Origin: Acidimicrobiaceae bacterium
GTDB taxonomy: Bacteria > Actinomycetota > Acidimicrobiia > Acidimicrobiales > Ilumatobacteraceae
Length of the DNA: 13,001 nucleotides
Direction of reading: 5' to 3'
NCBI GenBank assembly: GCA_003455715.1
Contig: DMQJ01000365.1
Coordinates: forward strand, 5,194 to 18,194
A program made the translations under genes and the position numbers. The stretch's first letter is position 1. The number at the start of each line of letters is the position of its first letter. The notes under the pieces are model-generated. The model was given only the letters and a program-made list of their open reading frames with translations, was not told where the DNA came from and searched no databases. This document shows, one piece after another, positions 7,097 to 13,001 of this stretch.

Positions 7097-9403
7097 TCAG
7101 CCGCCGTTGGATGCAGGTTCGTAGGGGCGGCACGGCTGGCCGCGCAGCGCGCCGCAGGCGGGCGGAGCGGGCACCGGCACCGTGATGCCCGGCACCACGC
7201 TGAGCACCACCTGGCTGGGGTGATCGGCATCGTGGACGATGGTGACGGTCTCGCCGCCGCTGATGGTGCGGAACTCCCAGATCGACCGGTTGTTGCCGGG
7301 TGCGTCGATGGTGAGGCGCAACTGGCTGCCAGCCCGGAACACATGGGCCACCGGGAACAGTTCGATGCGCACCGGTGTGGCCTCGCCACTGGGAAGGGGC
7401 GCGGCGTCGCCTTCCAGATGGGTGTGCACGGGACGCAGGTCGGTGCTGGCCGCCTCATCGAGTTGGCGATGCGACGCGCGCAACCAGCCGCTCTGCACGT
7501 AGATCTCGGTGCCGTCGGGGCGCACCTCGGTGAGGGTGACCTCCAGGTCGGTGTCGGGTGCCGACGACGTGATCCACAGGTCGACCGAGCCCGGGCCGAT
7601 CACCACGGTGTCGTCGGCGAGTGGCGCGGTGACGAAGCCGACACCGCTGCCGTCAGGGAGGGGTTGCCATTGGTAGGCCACGTCGGCCCGCCACACGCCG
7701 TTGCCGTCGCCCTCGTAGAAGGTGGCGGGCAACGCGGCTGGGTCGGCGGTGTACGTGCTCTCGCCCGTGGGTGCCGGGTTGTCGGCGGCCGGCAGCAGCG
7801 CTCCGCCGTCGGCGAGCCGCCAGGTCTGGGCTTCGGCCTCGGGAATCGGCCATGCGCTGAACTCGAGGGTGAAGCTTGGCTCGGGAGTGCCGGCCGCGAA
7901 GTCGTCATTGCCGCCCTGCTCCATGTGCACCCGCACCGGCGGTTCGGCCTCGAACGCTGCCAGGGCCTCCTCGTAGCTCATCCCGGCGAATCGGTCCTCG
8001 AACGGGGCGAACGTGCCCACACCCCAGATGGCGCCACCGAGCACCGGGCCGAGGCCGTTGGCGAACTCGATCGACGGCACCTTCTCGGCCACGTATAACT
8101 GCAGGAACTCCATCGTGCGGGCGAGCGAGCGGGGGGCCAGGGCCTCGGTGTGCAAGCCGTTCACCAGGTCGATGTACACGTGCGGCGAGTTGGTGAACTC
8201 GGGCAGCATCGCAGCGAAGTGGGCGCCCGTCTGCTCGTCCTGCCAGGCGCCGGCGAGCATGATGGGAACAGTGATGCGGTCGGCGAAAGTAATCGGTGCG
8301 AGCGAATCACCCAGCTCGGCACCGGACGAGGTGTCGTAGAACGGGTTGACGTCGATCTCGGCCACCAGGTCGGGGTTCTGCAGGCGCAACCGCTGGTTGT
8401 CCGCACACTCCACGTCGCCCCCGTCGGCTCGGGCCGTGGTCCAGCCTTGGCCGTAGGGCTGCGACTCGCGCACGCGGGCGGCGGTCCACTCGACAGCGAA
8501 GCCCGTGTTGAGAATGCCGCCCGGGTAGAGGGTGGCGCGGTAGCTGTCGTCGATGACCGACAGGGGAGTGATGGCAGCCAGGCTGGGGGGCTGGGTGGCA
8601 GCCACGAAGAGCTGGCTGATGCCCGGGTAGCTGATGCCCACCATGCCCACCTTGTTGCCCTGCACCCACGGCTGGGCAGCAACCGCTTCGATCACGTCGT
8701 AGCCGTCGAGGCTTTGCACCGTTTCGAAGAAGCGGAACGACCCGCCGCTGCAGCCGGTGCCGCGCATGTTGACGCCCACGTAGGCGAAACCCTGGCTGGT
8801 GTAGAGCGCGGCCAGGGCTGCGCTGTCGGGGTCGCTCGGCTGGTAGCCGCTGTACTCGACCACGGTGGGGTACGGGCCGCCCTCGACGGGGCCGGGGAGG
8901 ATGACGTTGGCGCTGAGGGTGGTGCCATCGCGGGTGGTGATGTACCCGAAGCCGCCCTCGGCCGGGAACAGCGGCTGGTTGGCGGGTTCGTAGGTGGCCG
9001 GGTCGGGCGCGTCGGCCGGATCGGCCACGGTGAAGGTGTCGGTGCGCACGTCGGCGCTCTGCAGGTGGTAGTCGCCTGGGGTGACCGAGCGGAAGAGCAG
9101 CGCGCCCTGCTCGTCGACTTGGCCCTCGGCGGCAACGGTGCCGTCGGGGCCAGCGGCGACGAGTTGCACGGCGGTGCCCTCGTCGGCCTCGAGGATCGCC
9201 ACCTGCTCGGTGCCGGGCATCACCGTCCAATCGGCCATCGGCAGCTCGGGGCCGCCCGGGTCGGTGGTGGGTGCGTCGGTGGAGGTGCTCGCCGACGTCT
9301 CCGTGGTGCCCTGCGTGGCGTCGCTGGCTCCGCCGCCGTCGTCGCTACAGGCAGCCAGCAGAACGGCAGCGATGAACAACGGAGCAAGGCGAGGTGAACG
9401 CAT
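7097..9403 (-). CDS. Lipoprotein CocE/NonD-family hydrolase (X-Pro dipeptidyl-peptidase S15-like)
   Basis: A 768-aa serine hydrolase anchored outside the cell; the family cleaves acyl or X-Pro peptide bonds. The signal peptide MRSPRLAPLFIAAVLLAAC has a clean lipobox with Cys19, followed by a Ser/Thr/Gly-rich linker. Residues about 55-135 form a small beta domain before the catalytic alpha/beta-hydrolase core. The nucleophile elbow is GISYPG with Ser258; likely Asp389 (GAWQDEQTG) and His418 (GLHTEAL) complete the triad. VNMRGTGCSGG (211-221) is also characteristic. Roughly the last 230 residues resemble the PepX C-terminal jelly-roll (PVAHVFRAGSQLRLTIDAPG). I chose ATG 9403 for the signal peptide; the frame is open upstream to 9529 over paralog A. 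It lies 44 bp after paralog A on the same strand. Substrate unknown: esterase or peptidase. Confidence 0.9.
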   Translation of the reverse strand: MRSPRLAPLFIAAVLLAACSDDGGGASDATQGTTETSASTSTDAPTTDPGGPELPMADWTVMPGTEQVAILEADEGTAVQLVAAGPDGTVAAEGQVDEQGALLFRSVTPGDYHLQSADVRTDTFTVADPADAPDPATYEPANQPLFPAEGGFGYITTRDGTTLSANVILPGPVEGGPYPTVVEYSGYQPSDPDSAALAALYTSQGFAYVGVNMRGTGCSGGSFRFFETVQSLDGYDVIEAVAAQPWVQGNKVGMVGISYPGISQLFVAATQPPSLAAITPLSVIDDSYRATLYPGGILNTGFAVEWTAARVRESQPYGQGWTTARADGGDVECADNQRLRLQNPDLVAEIDVNPFYDTSSGAELGDSLAPITFADRITVPIMLAGAWQDEQTGAHFAAMLPEFTNSPHVYIDLVNGLHTEALAPRSLARTMEFLQLYVAEKVPSIEFANGLGPVLGGAIWGVGTFAPFEDRFAGMSYEEALAAFEAEPPVRVHMEQGGNDDFAAGTPEPSFTLEFSAWPIPEAEAQTWRLADGGALLPAADNPAPTGESTYTADPAALPATFYEGDGNGVWRADVAYQWQPLPDGSGVGFVTAPLADDTVVIGPGSVDLWITSSAPDTDLEVTLTEVRPDGTEIYVQSGWLRASHRQLDEAASTDLRPVHTHLEGDAAPLPSGEATPVRIELFPVAHVFRAGSQLRLTIDAPGNNRSIWEFRTISGGETVTIVHDADHPSQVVLSVVPGITVPVPAPPACGALRGQPCRPYEPASNGG

Positions 9404-9447
9404 AGGGGAGCAGTCTCGCACGGCACCCCGCCGACCGACGTGGCGTG

Positions 9448-10323
9448 TTACGGGAAGTCGGGGCAGCGGCCGCCGGTGGACACGACGAACTCGGGCGCAC
9501 CGTCGACCACGTCGGCGATGTACGCACACACCTCAGCCTCCACCGACTCGGGTGTGCAGCCGGGCTCCATGCCCTGGATGATGCTCACCACGGAACCGAA
9601 GTCTTCAGCGTCGAGTTCGCCAGCGTCCTTGGAGATCTTGACAAGCGCGAACAACTGTTGGCCGGCTGCGACGCTGAGTCCTTGACAGTCTTCGACCGCC
9701 GGTTCGGTGGTGAGGGTGGCTTCGTACGCGGCTCGGGCGCTACTGGTGCTGGCCTGATCGCGCTCGTACAGCACATAGCCGGTGTTCAGCGCGAGTGCGA
9801 AGACGGCGGGCCACATGAGTGCCGACTTCCAGTCGACCTGTTGATCCGAGCGGCTGGCCCGGAGCATGCTGCGGAGCCCGAAGAACGAGAGCACCGCGCC
9901 GATTGCTGCTGCTCCGAGGCCAACGACGAGTCGCCATCCGCCGACGTCGTGCGACCAGGTCTCGGCCCTCACCGACAGCACCCTGCCGGTGAGCCACGAC
10001 CTGGTGACCTCCACCCGGTCGTCGGGCTGAAGCGAGTTGCGGACCGACTCGCTGACGCGGATCTCGAAGCCTGCCCCTTCCTCGTCGATGCCTCGCACGA
10101 TCTGCAGGTCGGTGACCCGGTTGAATCGGTCGACCTCGACCGATGTGGTCACCCTCGCAGTTCGCACCGTGGACGGGCCGAAGATCTCCACGACGAACAT
10201 GAGGCCGACGAGGAGCAGCAGCAGACCGATGACGGCAAGGTCGCTCCCGTCGGCGCGACGCCTGCCAGCGACCAGCTCGTCGATGGAAGTCGTGGAGTTG
10301 GTGGGGTTTGTGGGGCTGTTCAT
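9448..10323 (-). CDS. Paralog A: three-TM protein with DUF3592-like and four-Cys domains
   Basis: Last of three tandem paralogs; 291 aa. Layout: a short cytoplasmic tail with TTSIDELVAG (11-20), TM1 about 29-48, an exported beta domain about 50-128 resembling DUF3592 (GPSTVRTARVTT...SWLTGRV), TM2 about 130-150, a charged inner loop, TM3 about 167-185 ending YVLYERDQA, then an exported C-terminal domain with Cys213, 256, 266 and 287, ending RCPDFP. Spacing of these cysteines is identical to paralog B. The ATG is 2 bp after B's stop, with a weak AGGA 8 nt upstream inside B, so coupling is likely. The DUF3592 link is by pattern, not search. I do not recognise the C-terminal domain; no function is assigned. 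Confidence 0.85.
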   Translation of the reverse strand: MNSPTNPTNSTTSIDELVAGRRRADGSDLAVIGLLLLLVGLMFVVEIFGPSTVRTARVTTSVEVDRFNRVTDLQIVRGIDEEGAGFEIRVSESVRNSLQPDDRVEVTRSWLTGRVLSVRAETWSHDVGGWRLVVGLGAAAIGAVLSFFGLRSMLRASRSDQQVDWKSALMWPAVFALALNTGYVLYERDQASTSSARAAYEATLTTEPAVEDCQGLSVAAGQQLFALVKISKDAGELDAEDFGSVVSIIQGMEPGCTPESVEAEVCAYIADVVDGAPEFVVSTGGRCPDFP

Positions 10324-10325
10324 GG

Positions 10326-11429
10326 TCACAGTCCTGGGCAGCGGCCGTCGGTGGACACGACGAACTCGGGGTTGGTCGCCATCGCCTTGCGTACCGACTC
10401 GCACACGATCTGCTGCATCGACTCGTGGGTGCAGTCAGGGTCGTTGAACTTCGCCAGCCCGAGCAGCACAGTGAAGTTCTCGGACGTGAACTCGCCGATG
10501 GTTGTTGCAGATGTGAGGTACTCGTTGATCATCAGCTGGTTGTCGCCGCTGGCGGCGATGCAGTCGCGCTGGGTCGTCGGGACGGTGACCAGCAACGCGG
10601 GGTCCGACTGCTCGTCCAGTACGGCGACGCCGGAGGAGCCTTGGCCGTCGCCGGCAGCCTGGTTGCGTTCGTAGGCCACCCATCCCACTGCTGCCACCAG
10701 GCTGATGGTGATCGGCCAACGGATGCGCCGCGCCCACCCTCGGCCTTCGGGTTCGGCGGCAGCTTTGCGTCGCATCGCCCGCACGGAGATGACCAGCAGC
10801 ACCAGCCCGCCCCCGGCGACGGCGGAGAAGAGCACGACCTTCCAGGTCTCGGTCTCGTGGCGCCATGAACCACCGTCGATCGCGGTGACCCGACCGGTGA
10901 GCCAGGCCCGGGTCACCGTCACCCGGTCACCGCGGTCGGCGCGGTCGTACACCGACTTGCGAACGTCGGTGTCGAAACGACCGCCGCGTTCGTCGACCCC
11001 CTCGATGGAGTAGGTGGTGCTGCGGCGACTGCGTGAGACGTCGAGGTCGGTGACTCGACCGTCGAGTTGGGTCGAGGGTCCGTATCGGTCGAACACCATG
11101 ATCGACCCCCACAGCAGCATCAGCAGACCGAAGAAGAACAGCATCGGCGCATCGTTGGCCAGGTTGTGCTTGCCCTTGGCGTTCTTCCAGCGCGATGTCT
11201 TGGTGATGGTGGTGCGGTTGGTGGTGACGGTGGTCACGATGGGTGTGCCCGGTGCAGCGACGTCGGCTGGGGGGCCGGTCGGCGCGTCGAATCGTGCAGC
11301 AGCCACCTCGTCGGCGGCCTGATGCACGGTGCCGCCGCCTGTGAGCAGGTCGTCGATGCTGGTCGACGACGGCGGACGACCTCCGGGCTGGCCGGGCTGG
11401 TCCGGCTGCTGGGGGTGATGGTTGGTCAT
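10326..11429 (-). CDS. Paralog B: three-TM protein with DUF3592-like and four-Cys domains
   Basis: Middle paralog, 367 aa. It has the longest cytoplasmic tail (about 94 residues), first Pro/Gln-rich, then TSIDDLLTGG (23-32), then Thr-rich and Lys-rich before TM1 (about 95-113). The exported beta domain (117-190) reads GPSTQLDGRVTDLDV at its start and RAWLTGRVTAIDG near its end. TM2 is about 197-216, the inner loop is strongly basic (MRRKAAAEPEGRGWARR), and TM3 is about 236-253, ending VAYERNQAAGD. The exported tail has Cys290, 333, 343 and 364, ending GRCPGL. Basic residues sit on the predicted inner sides, supporting N-in and C-out. The start has a strong Shine-Dalgarno (GAGGAG, minus 11442-11437). 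Function unknown. Confidence 0.87.
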   Translation of the reverse strand: MTNHHPQQPDQPGQPGGRPPSSTSIDDLLTGGGTVHQAADEVAAARFDAPTGPPADVAAPGTPIVTTVTTNRTTITKTSRWKNAKGKHNLANDAPMLFFFGLLMLLWGSIMVFDRYGPSTQLDGRVTDLDVSRSRRSTTYSIEGVDERGGRFDTDVRKSVYDRADRGDRVTVTRAWLTGRVTAIDGGSWRHETETWKVVLFSAVAGGGLVLLVISVRAMRRKAAAEPEGRGWARRIRWPITISLVAAVGWVAYERNQAAGDGQGSSGVAVLDEQSDPALLVTVPTTQRDCIAASGDNQLMINEYLTSATTIGEFTSENFTVLLGLAKFNDPDCTHESMQQIVCESVRKAMATNPEFVVSTDGRCPGL

Positions 11430-11436
11430 TGGTGAA

Positions 11437-11442
11437 CTCCTC
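11437..11442 (-). promoter_or_regulatory. Strong Shine-Dalgarno of paralog B
   Basis: GAGGAG lies 7 nt upstream of ATG 11429 on the minus strand. It supports this start, and it contrasts with the leaderless-type starts elsewhere in the window. The rest of the 85-bp gap between paralogs C and B shows no clear terminator or promoter. Confidence 0.65.
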
Positions 11443-11514
11443 GTCGCAATGTGCTCTCACCGATGGATGCGCTGCCTACCGCTCGAGTTCCGCGAGGTCG
11501 TTGGAAGTTGCCGC

Positions 11515-12435
11515 TCATCCCAGATCCGGGCAGAGATCTTCGGTGACCACCACCAGCCCGCTGTCGGCGGCGGCCGCTTCGGCCAGCGTGGTGCACACTG
11601 CCTCCTCGACGGCAGATCGTTCGCAGCCGCTGAAGTCGATGGCGACGGCGGTGAACGCGGAGCGGACATCTGAGGAATCCACAAAGCCGCGTCCGATCGC
11701 GCCCTCTAGGGCCTGCTCGGCCGCTCTCGACAGGTCGTCGCACCCCTGCGGAGTCGGCTCGGTTACAGCGGGGGTGCTGTCGATGGGCGCGGAACTGTCG
11801 GACGACGTGCCGCTCGTCGACACCGAGGCAGGTGCGTCGCCGGACGCGTTGGACCGCTCCCACACCATCCAGCCCACGGTGGCGAGCACCACCACCGGCA
11901 GGGCCCACTTCGTTCGGTCGATGATGGTCGGCGCCTCGGGGTGGTCGCGGCGTTGCCGTTGCACCGTGGTGACGGCCCACGCGACGGCCGCGACGCCGAG
12001 CACGGCGACGAGCAGCCAGACAATGACGAAGACACCCGAGTCGGTGCTCCACCCGGGGCCGTCGATGCGCACCACTCGCGACGTGACGAGTGCCCGGTGA
12101 ACCGTGACCTCGTCGCCCACCTGCGCGCTGCGGTAGACGTCCCTGGTCGTGTCCATTCGGAACGTCCCGCCGCCCGAGTCGGTGCCTGCCAGGGTGTAGT
12201 TCTCGCGGCCTTTGCGCGAGCTGAAGTCGACCTCGGTGATGGTGGCGGGTGTCGTTGTCGTCGGGCCGACAGCGTCGATGGTGAGGATCCCGCCGAAGAG
12301 CACCATCGCGAGGCCGAGGACGAACAGCGCTGCCGGAGCGTGCTTCCGTCGCCGTTCGTGCACATTCGTGATCGTCGGTTCTTCTTCGGCGGCCTCGTCC
12401 GCGTTGGAGGCGAGGGGGTCGATGGGGGTGCTCAT
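11515..12435 (-). CDS. Paralog C: three-TM protein with DUF3592-like and four-Cys domains
   Basis: First and most diverged of the three paralogs, 306 aa from ATG 12435 (MSTPIDPLASNADEAAEEEP). The frame is open upstream to 12486, but that overlaps the divergent peptidase start. Layout: acidic then basic cytoplasmic tail (ERRRKH), TM1 about 34-54, exported beta domain (GPTTTTPATITEVDF ... ALVTSRVVRIDG), TM2 about 134-156, inner loop QRQRRD, TM3 about 177-192 ending MVWERSNASGD, then a Ser/Thr-rich linker and a C-terminal domain with Cys232, 271, 281 and 302, ending LCPDLG. The last three cysteines have the same spacing as in A and B; the first interval is four residues shorter. It is separated from B by 85 bp. 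Function unknown. Confidence 0.85.
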   Translation of the reverse strand: MSTPIDPLASNADEAAEEEPTITNVHERRRKHAPAALFVLGLAMVLFGGILTIDAVGPTTTTPATITEVDFSSRKGRENYTLAGTDSGGGTFRMDTTRDVYRSAQVGDEVTVHRALVTSRVVRIDGPGWSTDSGVFVIVWLLVAVLGVAAVAWAVTTVQRQRRDHPEAPTIIDRTKWALPVVVLATVGWMVWERSNASGDAPASVSTSGTSSDSSAPIDSTPAVTEPTPQGCDDLSRAAEQALEGAIGRGFVDSSDVRSAFTAVAIDFSGCERSAVEEAVCTTLAEAAAADSGLVVVTEDLCPDLG

Positions 12436-12465
12436 CGGGCGCAAGTCTTTCACGGCTGGCTGCGC

Positions 12466-12471
12466 CACAAT
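12466..12471 (+). promoter_or_regulatory. -10-like hexamer before the M20 peptidase start
   Basis: CACAAT is followed by 6 nt and then GTG 12478, again the spacing of a leaderless transcript. No Shine-Dalgarno or clear -35 is visible. The 42-bp gap to paralog C must also hold that gene's promoter on the other strand. Confidence 0.35.
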
Positions 12472-12477
12472 GGCGAC

Positions 12478-13001
12478 GTGATTCACCTCGATGCCCTCCT
12501 CGCCGATCTGGAACTACTGGTCAACACCGAGTCGCCGTCGCTCGAGCTCGAACTGTTGCAGCACAGTGCCGAGGTGCTCGCGGGTGTCTTCGAAGCCCGC
12601 CTTGGGGCGCCGGCCGAACTGGTCGACAGCCCGGCCGGTCCCCACGTTCGGTGGTGCGGTGGCGGCGAGCCGAAGGTGCTCATCGTCGGCCACCACGACA
12701 CGGTGTTCCCGATCGGCACGGTCGCTGCCCGTCCGTTCGCGGTGGTCGACGGTCGCGCGATGGGGCCGGGCGTGTTCGACATGAAGGGTGGCCTCGTGCA
12801 GGCCATCCATGCAGTGGCGTCGCTGCCTGCGGAGGTGCAGGCCGGGGTGGAGTTCCTCATCACGGCCGACGAAGAGGTTGGCAGCGGCGAGAGCCGAGCA
12901 CTCATCGAGGAGCGGGCGCTGGCCTGCGGCGCAGTGCTGGTGTGCGAGCCGAGCGCCGATGGCGGCGCGCTGAAGATCGCCCGCAAAGGCACCGGCACCT
13001 T
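12478..13001 (+). CDS. M20-family metallopeptidase (carboxypeptidase G2-like), 5' part
   Basis: A zinc exopeptidase or amidohydrolase, cut by the window end after 174 codons (full-length relatives are about 370-400 aa). The start is GTG 12478, giving VIHLDALLADLELLVNTESPS, the usual M20 N-terminus. An ATG 8 bp upstream (12470) is in another frame and stops at once. Visible metal and catalytic residues are GHHDTVFP with His72 and Asp74, GPGVFDMKGG with the bridging Asp101, and TADEEVGS with Glu132 (base) and Glu133 (ligand). RKGTGT at the edge begins the dimerisation domain. No signal peptide is seen, so it is probably cytoplasmic. It is divergent from paralog C. The substrate cannot be told from this part. 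Confidence 0.92.
   Translation, partial: MIHLDALLADLELLVNTESPSLELELLQHSAEVLAGVFEARLGAPAELVDSPAGPHVRWCGGGEPKVLIVGHHDTVFPIGTVAARPFAVVDGRAMGPGVFDMKGGLVQAIHAVASLPAEVQAGVEFLITADEEVGSGESRALIEERALACGAVLVCEPSADGGALKIARKGTGT

Noticed and set aside
8150..9397. 415-codon plus-strand open frame opposite the hydrolase lipoprotein
   Set aside because: The minus strand carries a clear signal peptide, lipobox and catalytic motifs; the plus frame is a compositional shadow with low-complexity Gly/Ala/Val runs.
9404..9529. Upstream extension of the hydrolase frame, and a similar one before paralog A (10324-10404)
   Set aside because: Both extensions read the 35-bp repeated DNA at the paralogs' 3' ends in a second frame (RVRRVHRRPLPR in each), so their similarity is a shadow of the duplication. 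The true starts carry a signal peptide (9403) and the TSID tail (10323).
9445..10674. 409-codon plus-strand open frame opposite paralogs A and B
   Set aside because: It spans the junction of two real minus-strand genes and shows no domain; the paralogs' shared motifs confirm the minus strand.
6246..12435. Anti-phage defence or secretion system built from the triplet, hydrolase and regulator
   Set aside because: No nuclease, ATPase, pilin, secretion ATPase or other effector is present; the shared strand is the only evidence.

Overview
The window is high-GC DNA with actinobacterial character. It carries an MmyB-like XRE regulator, lipobox-bearing lipoproteins, a DtxR/IdeR-like operator and several apparently leaderless promoters (a -10 hexamer 6-7 nt before the start codon). 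The low-level style suggests an Acidimicrobiia-like monoderm, but no marker gene here fixes the taxon. There is no rRNA, tRNA, insertion sequence, CRISPR array or long gene-free stretch; the largest gap is about 200 bp.

Left end, minus strand (1-681): a PIN-domain toxin, cut by the window edge, and its Phd/YefM-type antitoxin. They are separated by 1 bp, and an inverted-repeat operator abuts the antitoxin start. Next (about 740-885) comes an intergenic element with three copies of a 16-bp unit (one inverted, two in tandem) that can form alternative hairpins. Then prfC (peptide chain release factor 3) on the minus strand, 886-2490.

Divergently on the plus strand, 2573-5852, is a complete efeUOB iron-uptake operon: FTR1-type permease, cupredoxin/M75 lipoprotein and Tat-exported DyP peroxidase. 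The genes overlap by 4 bp at both junctions, and an AT-rich DtxR/IdeR-like box lies over the first start codon. A small VOC-domain gene follows on the plus strand (5894-6238). It converges on an MmyB-like regulator, and one hairpin contains both stop codons.

From 6246 to 12435 all genes lie on the minus strand. In order of transcription they are three tandem paralogous membrane proteins (C, B, A), a large secreted CocE/X-Pro-type hydrolase lipoprotein, and the MmyB-like regulator. The three paralogs share an unusual architecture: a cytoplasmic tail, TM1, a DUF3592-like beta domain, TM2, TM3, and an exported C-terminal domain with four cysteines whose last three are identically spaced in all copies. 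I do not recognise the C-terminal domain as a named family; this cluster is the best candidate for something undescribed. At the right end an M20 metallopeptidase gene starts divergently from paralog C and runs off the window.

Functionally, efeUOB is the only clear pathway: EfeO and EfeB act outside the membrane, and iron passes through EfeU. The toxin-antitoxin pair, prfC, VOC protein, regulator and peptidase are ordinary chromosomal genes. Any link between the triplicated membrane proteins and the downstream hydrolase rests only on shared strand and short spacing.
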